Origin: Clonostachys chloroleuca | Taxonomy: Eukaryota; Ascomycota; Sordariomycetes; Hypocreales; Bionectriaceae | Assembly (NCBI GenBank): GCA_037952775.1 | Contig: JBANAY010000004.1 | Coordinates: forward strand, 14,384,001-14,448,000 | Reading direction: 5' to 3' | DNA: 64,000 nt | Shown here: piece by piece, positions 47,187 to 58,883 of the stretch | Numbering within the stretch: position 1 is the stretch's first letter | How the letters are laid out: each line of letters begins with the position of its first letter | Made by a program: the position numbers and the translations under genes | Notes under the pieces: model-generated | What the model was told of the DNA's origin: nothing | Seen by the model: only the letters and a program-made list of their open reading frames with translations | Database searches by the model: none

Positions 47187-50100
47187 ATTATAATATTTTT
47201 ATAAAGTAGGTAGACTTTATCTCCCTCCTTTAAGATTAGTCCCTTTAATCTTATTTTATTATAGTATTTCTTTATTCTTTCTTAGATAAATTCTAATTCT
47301 ATCTTTATTTCTATATATAATAAGTATAATATTTCTTTTATAAGTATAGCAGCAGGTATATCTAGTCTATTAAGTATTTATTAGTTCTGAAATTCTGGTT
47401 TATAACTATAGTTTATATATATAGGTATAAGCTAGGTAGATTCTTATACTGAGCTGTTATATATAATCTGAGCTATAGATAATAGTTATACCCAATTATC
47501 TTATTTATAATTAATATATACTTATAAGTATTATTCTAATATTTAGTTTAAATATTCTATTTATCTATTACTCTAAGGATAGTAAGCTATTAAGAGTTTA
47601 TACTTAGTACCTATTTATACTATAAGGAATTACTAAAATTTAGAGGTAAAAGTTATTCCTCTATCTAAGATTATCTTCTCAGATAGTCCATAATAACTAA
47701 CTATATATTATAGGAATTAGTATATAAGGTCTTCTGCAGAGCTTACTTCCTTATATAGGATAAAATATCTATACTTTATAAGTCTATTAATAATAACTAG
47801 AATACTATTATACTGTACTCCTATTATAGGTTCTATTAATAATAGTAACTTAATAATATAGTTAAAGGATATTAATTACTATAGTCATTCTAGTACTAAA
47901 ACTGGTTTAAGTTCTCTATATAGTTTATATCTTACGGATTTAATTTATATATAAGTATTATATTCTGAAACTACAGTTTATATATCTTTTTACAGACCAG
48001 GATAATTATAATATTATCTTATCCTATTAAATATTTTCTTAACTCCTTAATATCCTAAGAGCAGGTACTTATAGATTTCTTTAATAAGTACTATTCTTAT
48101 ATCTTACTACAGTATCTTTATATCTAGTATAGTATCTATCTGGACCTTAGTATATACTATTTCTTTTAGTATAATACCTAAAGTTTATTATACTAAATAT
48201 CCTTTATTATTTATTAAAAACAGTTATCTATTAGTTTTCAGGATTATTTATTTATATTTAGATTTCTAGCTAAGAGTATTAGTTTATCTATTTTCTAATC
48301 CTTTTTAATATATAATTTTATAGTTAAATTTAGATAAGTATTTAGTATAGTATATTTATTATCTATTAAGTTACTAAGTTATAGCGAAATACTGAATATT
48401 CTTATAATCTATATATACCTTAACCTTATATTATATTCCCAGGCAGTAGTATTCAAATTCTTTAAATATATATATAATAGCTATAAACTCCTTATTATAG
48501 ATAGGGTAGTTAAGTTCTATACTATATAGTTTCTTCAAGTAGAATACTACAGGGTATAGTCTCCCTTTATTATCCCTTTAGCTAACTTATATACTAATTA
48601 CAAAATCTGAAGTATTAGTTTTAAGTTCTACTTCTTTATTTAGATTAAATATCTATAGTATAGGTTTATAGGTTATATAATTCTTAATATTATCAAATAT
48701 ATCTTAATATTTTAAATTCTATTAAAATTCTTTTTCTTTCTTTATTAGATTATATAGTAGTATAGTAATTCTTCTATAGTTTTTAATAAATTATTAGTAG
48801 TAATTAGTAAATCTAAGGAAGGCTTATACTTTTTTAATATTTATTAGTTCCTTCTATTCAGAAACTGTAGTAATTTTACTTTTCTCTATTTATATTTTAT
48901 TAGATTAAATAGTATATCCTAGGAAGTTAACTTCCTTAATATAAAACTAACTTTTCTCAGGTTCTACTAGGAGATTTATATCTTCTAGTTTCTTTAGGAC
49001 CTTATATATATATTCCTTATATATATCCAGATTATCTAAGAATATTAAAATATTATTAAGATATATAACTATAAAGATATTAAGATACTTCTGGAGTACT
49101 TAATTAATTATTTATTAGAATATTATAAGTATATTTATTAGTCTGAAGGGTATAATAAGATACTTATATAAGCTAAACTTTATTCTAAATACTATTTTCT
49201 ATTTATCTCCTTCTTTTATTTATATTAAGTTATAAGCTCCCTTCAGATCTAATATAGTAAACTACTGTTTGCCCTATAATTAGTCTCTGAGTTCTATAAT
49301 CAGCAGTAAGGGTATCCTGTCCTTATATATAATCTTATTTAGTTAGTAATAGTTAATAACTAAACAGAGTTTACTATTCTTTTTTAATATAAATATTATA
49401 GAGTATCCTGTAGATAAAGTTAATAACTGTATATAGTCTTTTTACTAATATATTATTAATATATTTATAGAGTATTTATAACTAAGGTTCTATAAGGTTA
49501 TAGAGTTTATAGAAGGCTGGTTCTCCTTTATTAATAATAGAGATTTTATAATCCTATTAGCTATATTATAGTAATCCAGTTTCTAAGGTTTTCTTAAATA
49601 GTTTATTATATTTCCAGTATTCCTTTAGGATATAATCTAGTCTTCCCCTTTTAAAGTATTTCTCTTTATCTTTTTATAATTATTCCTTTCTTATTTATTT
49701 ATACTATAGATTAAACTTAATATTATAATTATATTTTTATTAATTTATTATATATATCTAATTAATAAAATCTATTTCTAGGGATTATTCTAATTTTTAT
49801 ATCTGGCCTAAGATTTATTTTATTTATTATAATTCTTAGCAGGATAGATTCTTTAGTATACCAGGTTATAGTACTATTAAGGCTATAACTACTATATCTA
49901 CTTATTATTATAAGTTATTATTTTGGTTTTTTATAGTAGTACTTTTAGTTATTAAGGAATTATTATATTCTTCTAATATCTAATAAAATTTTAATTTCTA
50001 TTAATCCTAATATAGGTTTATAAGAGTATCCCTCTACTCTATACAGCTAGTAAACCAGTCTATTAGTAGGTTTATATCTTATAACTATAGTAATCCTAAT

Positions 50101-51030
50101 ATAATATTATAGGAATTTAATAGTACTAGATTATATATAATATTAAATTTTTTCCCTTAAATTTCAGTTATAAGGTAATTAGTCTCAGAGTTAATAATTC
50201 TATTATTATACTTAAATAATATCCTATCCGGGGTTATAATATTATAGGACTTTTTCTTTATTCTCTATAGTAAGCAGAGTTAGTTAATTACTACTAGTAA
50301 AATATAATTATATAATACTCTATAGTCTATCTATACTATAAGCTAGTATCCCTCAATCTTAATATCTATAATAATATTAATTAAATTTCCTCCCTTAATA
50401 GTTCCTAGGGTCTTCTAATTTAATATTATTTTACTATACTATAGCCCTATTACAGATAGTTTATATTATTTTTTACCTAGTTAACTTATTATTTAAGCTA
50501 TTCTTATTCTTCTTTATTCTTAGGTATCTATTTCAGAATATCCGTAAGAGTTCTTAGCTTATCTATATAGCTAGGGATAAATTATTTATATTTCCTTCTC
50601 TAATTATTCAGTTTATTAATAATTATAGGTATTCTATTATTAGAGTAAGCTTTATCCTATTCTTTTTTATTAGTAGAGGTAATTTCTTATTCCTCTATAT
50701 TACTACTTTCTCTACTATCTATTAGAGATAGTATACCTTATTTACAGTATTATCTTATTTCTTCTTCCTACTGCTAGTACTACTAAAGATATAATTTAGC
50801 AGGGTTTATATTATTATTACTATACTTAGCTAGTTCTAGTACTATTATTTTAGCTTCTAGATAGTTCCTATACTTCTAATTATAATATTATTTAATTTAA
50901 CTATTATATTCAGTTATTACTTAATCTTTAAGGTCCTTGTTTTTATACTATAGTTTAATCTTAGCTTTCTTATAAACCTTATACCTTAGTTCTAGATATA
51001 ATTCAGCTAGTAGTTCGCTATAGGTATATT
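47187..51030 (-). pseudogene. Gypsy C pol remnant
   Basis: Colinear with Gypsy B pol. The minus strand shows the reverse-transcriptase box near 49050 and RNase H/integrase order, but stops are frequent in every frame. Differences from Gypsy B are mainly C/T and G/A, as expected from independent RIP. Confidence 0.75.
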
Positions 51031-51034
51031 CTTT

Positions 51035-52872
51035 AGGGTATTCTTCTAGGTCTTCCTTAAAGATAGTATATTATTTTATACCCTGTTATTAGTATATAAA
51101 TTATTATATCTATTCTATAGTATATTTATTAGGTATTCTTCTATTAGGATATAGAAAGAAATTATTTTTTATCTTTTTTATCTAATATACTTAGTACTAA
51201 TTATTATAGTAGGTTATCTATAATTCCAGAGGGTAGTTATATATCTATATTATCTTTATATAGATTAATATCTTATATATACTATTACTAAGCTATATAG
51301 TACTAATAGTATTATTTCTAAAAATAACTAGTTCTTCTAATATATCTGGATATTATTCCTATATCTTCTCTTAATAGTATATATAGAGTTCGCTATATTT
51401 AGCTTTAATTTCTATCCTTATCTGCTAGTATTATTCTTTTTTAGTAGAATTTTATAAAATAACTCTATTAGTATAACAGAATATATATTTATATTTAGTA
51501 GGTAGTTTAAATCCCAGGACCAGTTCCCCTCATTTAAGCTTTTCCTTAAGCTTTTAGAAGATCTATTAGATTTCTTCTTATTATTTCCTAGCTATACTGA
51601 GCTTTATATATTCCTTAGGTTCTAGTACTTCTTAATAAATAAATATATCTTTTAGAGGATACTAGGGGACTATAATAGTTATAGGAGTTTCTCCTTAGTT
51701 AATCTTATATATTATTCCTAAAACCTTAGTATTAGTTTTCCTAATTACCCCTAATTATTTCTTACTATCTTTAGCAGGTTTCTAATCTTTTTTCTTATCC
51801 TTCTTAGGTTCTGGATATTAGGGTAAAATATATCTAACCTTATTATAATTATAGTATTTATATTTCTCTATAGCTCCTAGCTCTATAGATCCTATATATA
51901 TCCCAGAGACTGTAGTATACTATTATTATAGTTTCCCAGTATTAGTAAAATAGGTTATTTACTATTTACAAGTTCGCTATTAGTATTATTAGTTATTAAT
52001 TCTTATAGCTATAATTATATACTTATAAATACTTACTAGCCTGTCTTCCTTATAGAGTTTATCCTGAACTTCTCTTTTAAGTTAGTTAAAGTAGTAAGAT
52101 ATAGTATATTCCTTATTCTATTCAGTCTTAGCTAGTAGCTGGAGGTAGTAAGTACTAAAGGTTAAATATAATCCTTTCTAAGTAAGTATATTAATCTTAT
52201 ATTCTGTCTTATACTTCTTATTTTAAATACTAAAGATTTATTTAAAAACTTCTATAAAGTAATTAAAACTTATTATAATATTAATAGTTTATTAGCTTCC
52301 CTATCCGCTAAAATATTCCCTTATAATAGGTTTAAACCAGTTAAGTATAATTCCTTTAAGTTATAAGTAGGTATATATAACCTTCCTTTCGCTAGTATTA
52401 AGTATAATAGGAAAGTAATTAAAATATACTTAGAGTTAAGTTATAAATCCTTAGAGTTTATTTTAGGTTCTATTAAATATCTTAGGTAGTAGTAGCTTAA
52501 ATAGTTATCCTGGCTCCTGTCCTTAAATAGTAGTTATAGCCTGAGTATAGATATTAGTATTTATAGCAGCTTGCTGTACTATAAGGGCTATTATATTAGC
52601 TAATTCCTAATAAGTATTCGCAAGGTATATATTAAGCTGGTTAACTTAGTCTCGTAAGAGCTAGATTTCTTCAGTATAGTTATTATTATCCTCACTACTA
52701 TTATTACTATCTTCGTCTATAGCGTTATCCTCGATAGTTGGAGTAGGTGGGTTATTATTAGCAGTAGGAGTATACTGTTACTGGGCTTAAGGTACTGCAG
52801 CAGCTATAATATCTTCTTCATTATTATATAATAATTAAGATAAGGTAATCAGCTGAATAAGAGTTATTAATA
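51035..52872 (-). pseudogene. Gypsy C gag region (degenerate)
   Basis: The segment between pol and the right (5') LTR, colinear with 35471-37297 in Gypsy B. No open frame remains. Confidence 0.6.
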
Positions 52873-53250
52873 TATAATAGTTGGATAACTTATACTGGAC
52901 GGGGGTCTAGGGTAGGTCGGGGTTAAACCAGTCAGAGTATTATTCTGAGTAGCACGATTAGGTTATCTTAGGCTGTACAATATAAGTTACTGTTAATATA
53001 TAAGTATTATAGAGCTAGTAATAATAGATATATAGATAATATTATTAATAACTGTCTGAAAGAGTATTCTATCTAGCGAAATAAATATATATATATACTA
53101 GAACGATATATATAATATAGAGTATATCGTTAGTAATTGACCGGTGCTATAGTTAATATATAGGATATCAACTATATCATTCAACTGCACGTGACCATAT
53201 GTGATAACTAAGGATGGTCCTGTTGGGTGACGCAGGGGTTGTTCGTAACA
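52873..53250 (-). repeat. LTR of Gypsy C (right, 5' LTR)
   Basis: 378 bp starting TATAATAGTTGGATAAC and ending GTTCGTAACA. Its last ~150 bp (U3 in the element's own direction) keep near-normal GC content, unlike the left copy. Confidence 0.92.
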
Positions 53251-53293
53251 TTCCCCGAGTTATAAGCTAAAGGTAGATAAGTACCTTACTAGT

Positions 53294-54134
53294 TGTTGAA
53301 TTAAGAGACTATAGCCACTATAAGTTAGTGACCGTATCGCTATAAGTTAGCGGTTGAAACCACTAACCTCTAGCGGTTGCAACCACTAACTGTTAGCGAT
53401 CGCAACCACTAACTGTTAGCGATCGCTATCCCCTGTAACAGCTAGCTAATAGCGGTTGCAGCTACTGTGGGTCAGTGGCTACAGGCCGCTATGACCGCTA
53501 CGGCTTAGCGGGCTCCAGTTCCCCTTTAGGGCTAGGAGCGTTAGCAGCGTTATTTATAGGTTATAGGGCTATATTAGCCTAAATAAGAGTCTAGAAAATC
53601 CGGGAAAAATCCCGGGTTATCTTAGTCTAACTAACCTATACTCAGGCTACCCTATAGCCAACCTACCCTAGACTAGACTTTAGATATTAGATAATTCCCT
53701 TAGTTTTAAAGCTAAGATATCTAATATCTATACTTAACTAATCAGGAAAGCTAGCTCTTTCAGATAAAAGTAAGTCTTATAAAAGTTATATATATCGGTT
53801 GAACAGTTTGGTAGCTATAAGTTGATTTTTTAGATTTCCTATACTTATAAATTTTACAGAAAATCAAAAGTAGCCCGGGAAGCTGCTATAGCGGGTTTTA
53901 GAGTAGTTTTTAGTCAGTAGATATATAAGAGAAATTAGTATAATTTTCTAATTCCTCTTACTAAAATAAGATTCTTTTATACTATAAAATATACTATAAA
54001 CCGACTTTCTAGTATAAAATTTAACTAAGTTATAGAGAAGTATTCACTATAAGTTAGAAGTTAAAACTTCCTCTGCTACTAGTTATAGCGGTCTCAAGGC
54101 CTAATATACCTTATAGGCTACTGTAATTTCAACA
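53294..54134 (+). mobile_element. solo LTR of a related Copia element
   Basis: An 841-bp LTR beginning TGTTGAATTAAG and ending TTTCAACA, with perfect target duplication CTAGT (53289-53293, 54135-54139). It is clearly related to the 864-bp Copia LTRs but more diverged and has a 23-bp tandem duplication at 53381-53426. A solo LTR arises by recombination between the two LTRs of a full element. Confidence 0.92.
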
Positions 54135-54139
54135 CTAGT

Positions 54140-56592
54140 AACTCCCTCCCTTCTAGTAAGTAGAACTTTTATAACTAGGTATAACCTAGTTAATCTATAA
54201 ATATACTAGTTAAGATCTAATAACTTATTAGGTACTCTAATCTATAAGTCTCCCTTAAGTATATTATCTACTCTTTCCTTATATAAGAAGTACTAGAGGA
54301 AAGTATTTAAATAACTTCTTTATACTTTCTTCTTTATTTAGAGATCTACTAAGTTAGATCTTCTTAAAAGCCTATCTACTAGATTTAATTTATCTAGTCT
54401 ATACTTAATTATAAAGTTATATAGAGCTAGCTTATCTAGTACTATTATCTATTTAGCTAATAGTATCTTCTTACCTACTAGATAGCTATAATTTAAATAG
54501 TCTATAATAACTATAACTAGGTTAGTTATATATACTAAGTAGTATCTCTATATATAGAAAGCCTCTACTATTATAAATATCTCTATATTAGGGATAGGAT
54601 ATCTAAATTAGAGCCTATTTAACTTCTTTAAGAGATATATAACTAGGTACTATTTATCTTATATAAGCTATATAAGTACTTCTCCTATTATAAAATCCGA
54701 TATATTAGTCTTAACCCTTATATATACCTTTAGATTAAAATATATTAGAATTAGCTAGTCTATAAATCTATTCTTTAGCTCTTAGAAAACTGCTTATTTA
54801 ATATTATTAAATAATAGGTATCCCTTATATTTATCTTATATTAGATTAGTTAATAGTATTATAATTTTACTATAGTTTTTTATAAAATACTTATAAAATC
54901 CTATAAAGTTTAGGAAGATCTATATATTCTTTATATTATAAAACTCTAGCTAGTCTTATACTGTTTAAATATATTCCTTCTCTATTTATATTTCTTTAAA
55001 CCTTATAATAAATCTAAAAAAGAATATCTTATTAATTATAAATTTATATTTTTACAGATTAATATATAGATCTATATTCTATAGCTTCTATAGAATAGTC
55101 TTTATATATTATATATATAAGATAATATTACTACTATAGATTAGAATATTATCTAGATAGATAATATAAATAGAGTCTATCTTAAACTATAATATATTAT
55201 TAATATACTCTTAGAAGATTATTAGTATATTAATTAGACTAAAGAGTATAATAAGGTATTTAAAGTAGCTATATTTATATCTAAATACTATCTTCTACTT
55301 ATCTCCTTTACTAATATATAGTCTTTAATATATATCTTTTATATCTAGTTTTATAAAGATCTTAGTACTATATAGCTAGTTAAGGATCTTATAGATTAGA
55401 GATAATAGAGTATAGTTCTTATATATTATCTTATTTAAACTATAATAGTTAATATAGAGTTATAGTTTAGAAGAACTTTTCTTAGATATAAATAGTATAA
55501 GGATATCTACTGAGCTAGTTAACCTCCTTATTTATCTATTCTTAAGGGTCTCTTTAATATATAACTTAAGAACCTCTAGCTCTCTAATTACTAGAGAATA
55601 GATAGATCCCTATAATAGTATTTAGCTATCTTCTAGTTTAATTATATATATTTATCCTTCTAAGAGTAGTTATTAAACTACTTTCTTTTCTAAAAAAAAT
55701 ATCTATAAAATCTATATATTTATTAAGTAATTATTTTATATTCTTCTTATACTTATTAAGTATAGAAGTACTACTTAGGGGGTTTACTAAGATTATTATA
55801 ATATATATATTCTTAATTATTTACTTAAGCTATTTAAGTTAAATAACTAGCTTAATAGAAGTTTACTCTAGAGAGTAATACTATTTATTAAATACCTAGA
55901 ATATTTAAGGATTAATATTAATAAACTAGGATTTTCTAATAATTATATCTTTCTTAATATCTACTATTATAAACTTAAAGAGTATCTACTTTATAACTCT
56001 CTAGTTATCTATAATTTCTATTAAATAAAGCTTTATCCCTAAGATCTTAATATATTACTTATTAAATATAGTCCCTAGGGTTATTCTAAGTAATAGTTTA
56101 GTCTTTTTCCTTATAAACTAGCTTAAAAGAATACTAATATCTACTTATAGATTAAATAGTATAATTATCTTTTCCTAGTATCTCTTTTATCTAAACTATA
56201 TTACTCTTCTTATCCTTAAGTTAATATAGCTTACCCTATTCTATTATATTTTATAAATATATAGAATAATATCTAGCTTAGAGCCTCTAACCTACTTAGT
56301 ATATATCTTAATTATATACTAGTTACTTTAGTACTCTATATAATTAGGAGTCTTATAGTAATCTCTTATATAATCTAATTTACTATATTTCTAATATTCC
56401 TACCTATAATTAGCTCTATCTAAACCCCTTCTCTATAGTATTCTTATATCTATAGTTAGATAGATCTTTTATAAAGTAATTATATTATAATATCTTAGAT
56501 AAGAGTAAGATTAAACTATACTACTAGTCTTAGAGATCTCTATAAGTATTTCTATAATAACTCCTTAATTAAGAAGCTCCTTCTAGTTACTA
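54140..56592 (-). pseudogene. Gypsy A pol region with reverse transcriptase remnant
   Basis: Very AT-rich minus-strand pol sequence. The reverse-transcriptase catalytic box reads IIYLDNILIY near 55130-55170 (second Asp now Asn), and a LYINYYSLNK-like fragment near 55430-55450 matches the RT core ahead of it. All frames are closed by stops. Confidence 0.7.
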
Positions 56593-56597
56593 AATAC

Positions 56598-57366
56598 TGT
56601 TGAGATTTACCCTATAGACTATAGGGTAGATCAAGATTACCCTATATTAATTAATCAAATAATATATAATTAGTATAGGGTAAGGGGGAATGAAATAACT
56701 TACTTAGGGCTCTCCAAAGCTGGGAGCCCTCTGAAGCTACTGGCCTAACCTACTGTAGCTGCCCGTTAGGGTAATTGCGTTAGCGGTCACAACCGCTGTA
56801 ACAGCTGCTGTGGCGTCTATGCTAGTGATCCCGTATTACGCTGAAGCAGCTGCATTAGCGGACTTCGTATCCGCTGTAGTACTTGTATTAGCGGACCTCG
56901 TATCCGCTGTATGAGAACCTTAGTACTTAGTTTAGTAAACCTTGTAACTACTATAGCAGCTGTATTAGCGGACTTCGTATCCGCTGTAGTATCTGTATTA
57001 GCGGCCTTGTATCCCTCTATATAAGAACCTTATAGCGGTTACAAGCCTGTATTACAGAAGGCAATATATTATCTTCAGGGCCCTTACAGCCTGGAAACAC
57101 CTATAAGTACAGGGCTTCCTCCCTGCTAGATAGAGATTCTATAAGTTACTAATATACTCTTTTATCTACCCTACAGTCTATCTTTCTTAGCTACCCTGTA
57201 GCTGATAGAGCTTTATTTTCTCTTATAGAGCCTGCACCTTCTACTATACCTTTTTAAACGATCCTTCTCTAGTATTTCGGAGCCTACCCTATAGGCTTTA
57301 TCTACCCTAGACCTAGCTTACCCTACAGCTGGTCTACTCTATACTAGAGACCTTGACCTTTCAAAA
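56598..57366 (+). mobile_element. 769-bp LTR-like element, copy 2 (probable solo LTR)
   Basis: The better preserved copy: starts TGTTGAGATTTACCC, ends CCTTTCAAAA, flanked by AATAC (56593-56597, 57367-57371). Both copies are exactly 769 bp and in opposite orientation. It contains repeated GCGGATACGA(A/G)GTCCGC hairpins and several ACCCTA(T/C)AG words. Ending AAAA instead of CA is unusual for an LTR. Confidence 0.78.
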
Positions 57367-57371
57367 AATAC

Positions 57372-58367
57372 CTCTTTACTTAATACCTACTTATAGAAGT
57401 TAATAAATAAGATCTCTAGGAAAAAAGCTATTTAGAATACCTTAAAAAGCTTTTTTAGTATTTTACTAAATATAGATTTATAGTAGTTAGTATATAATCT
57501 GAACTTTTAGCCTACTATAAACCTTATATATAGTAGTTTCTATATAGTTTTAATTATATATATAGAGCTATTACTAATTCCCTCCTCTAGTTATTTTTAA
57601 TATATCTTCTAGGAAATAATAGTAATAAGATATTTCTATAAATAGTATTATTATTATATCTCTATTATACTTTATAAGTAAATACTAGTATATACTATCT
57701 TTTAAGTATTAGTATTAAAGTTCTCTTAGAGAAAAACTATTTAGAGATATACTAGATAGATCTAAAGCTCTATTTAGCTCTTATTATAGTATATAGAAAC
57801 TATTATCTAGATTTTAGCTTATAGATCTTCTTTAGTTTACTTATATCTCTCTATAGGCTTATTATTATCTTTATAAATAATCCTAGATTATCTCCTTCTA
57901 GAAGTATTTTTCTCTATCCTTTAAACCTTCTCTCTTAAACTATAAACCTCCTATAGAAGTAAGTAGATACTATTACTTTTCTCCTATAAGCTAGTATTTC
58001 TAGTTATTAATCCAGATTAAGTAAATAAGTTAATTAGAGTAGATTAATTAATAGGCTTAATAAGATCCTATTATTAGTAAATAGTTATCTCTTAGAGTTT
58101 AATAGTAGCTTATAGCTATACTTCTCTTACTTACTAGATATAATCTTAGAGCTTATTAAGTACTATACTATTTTATAAGTCTTAAAGCTCTCTTATAAGC
58201 TATTAGATCTCTTCTTCTTATTCTTTTATTAGTAAAGTTAATATATATAGATTATCTATTAACTTACTAGAGATATATAAATAATTAGTAGTTAGATCTA
58301 TAGTATATTCCTTTAATAGTCTCTAACTCTGAATAGGAAGAGAAATTAATATATTAGTACTAGATAG
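57372..58367 (-). pseudogene. Gypsy A gag region (degenerate)
   Basis: About 1 kb next to the right (5') LTR of Gypsy A. By position it should hold the primer-binding site and gag; no readable frame or clear primer site was found. Confidence 0.5.
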
Positions 58368-58564
58368 TATTATAAGGAGAGTATTAAGGTAAAGCCTGAT
58401 AGATAGCTATAGATATAACTAAGGAGTACCTAAGAGAAGTACTTAGGTTGCTATTAATAGATTTATTAATTCCTAACCTTCGAAAAGGAAGCTTATAATC
58501 TAGACCAGTATTAAATAATAAGCCCTCCTGCAGGCACACGTGATCTATCAGGTGACCACTGACA
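58368..58564 (-). repeat. LTR of Gypsy A (right, 5' LTR)
   Basis: 197 bp starting TATTATAAGG and ending CCACTGACA; it is less mutated at its right end than the left copy. The sequence returns to normal composition immediately after. Confidence 0.88.
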
Positions 58565-58569
58565 GTTGG

Positions 58570-58609
58570 CACTCGGGGGATCTCGCCTCTGAGGAGAACA
58601 TATCAATAG
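58570..58609 (+). pseudogene. possible 3' tail of the interrupted amine oxidase
   Basis: Joining 18622 to 58570, with one copy of the target site, continues the amine oxidase frame for 12 codons to a TAG at 58607-58609. The tail is too short and variable in this family to be proven. Confidence 0.35.
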
Positions 58610-58883
58610 ACTTTGGTTTTTAGGTAAATATATAGTAAGGATTGTTTTAGATGTACAATAATCCATCTAGTCATCAGTGCATCGTCCCTTGATGTGAAAG
58701 TAGCTCTCCATACTAGAGTTGATACTGGCATACAGTTATTTGCATTCGACTACAGTATATGTGCAGGGCACTCTGCTGTTACCCCAAGACATTTCTTAAG
58801 TTGTAATTTGCGAGCTGCTTCGCAGCTCTAGCATTATTAATTTACCAGGAAATTACCGTTGTGTGATACGCAAATCCACTAAA
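58610..58883. other. spacer between island and regulator 3' end
   Basis: Normal-composition sequence with no recognised gene or repeat. Confidence 0.4.

Larger units (their letters stand above)
38124..53250 (-). mobile_element. Gypsy LTR retrotransposon C, interrupted by Copia copy 2
   Basis: Direct 378-bp LTRs (38124-38501, 52873-53250) with a perfect TTCCC target duplication (38119-38123, 53251-53255). The purine tract AACGGGAGGGGG adjoins the left LTR, so it reads right to left: gag about 52872-51035, pol about 51030-47187. Without Copia it measures 7,465 bp. The reverse-transcriptase box near 49050 reads IVIYLNNILIF, again with both catalytic Asp changed. It is somewhat less degraded than Gypsy B but has no open pol. 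The right LTR keeps several CpG and TG sites. Confidence 0.93.
18623..58564 (-). mobile_element. Gypsy LTR retrotransposon A, host of the nested island
   Basis: The element is bounded by two direct 197-bp LTRs (18623-18819 and 58368-58564). A polypurine tract (AAAAGGGAGG on the minus strand) abuts the left LTR, so the element reads right to left. Degenerate pol sequence confirms this: a reverse-transcriptase site reading IIYLDNILIY lies near 55130-55170 on the minus strand. Flanking 5-mers are GGTGG (18618-18622) and GTTGG (58565-58569), an imperfect target duplication. Removing five nested insertions leaves about 7,270 bp. The remaining A pieces are 18820-21376, 22156-22541, 37697-38118, 53256-53288, 54140-56592 and 57372-58367. 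They are extremely AT-rich and nearly without TG/CA, as after heavy RIP; no gene in it can be functional. Confidence 0.85.

Noticed and set aside
21382..57366. The 769-bp inverted pair as terminal inverted repeats of one giant 36-kb DNA transposon
   Set aside because: Each copy has its own 5-bp target duplication on both sides, and the sequence between them is accounted for by other elements.
18623..58564. AT-rich island as a centromere core or mitochondrial DNA insertion
   Set aside because: LTR pairs, target duplications, purine tracts and pol remnants explain the whole stretch; no mitochondrial gene or tRNA was recognised.
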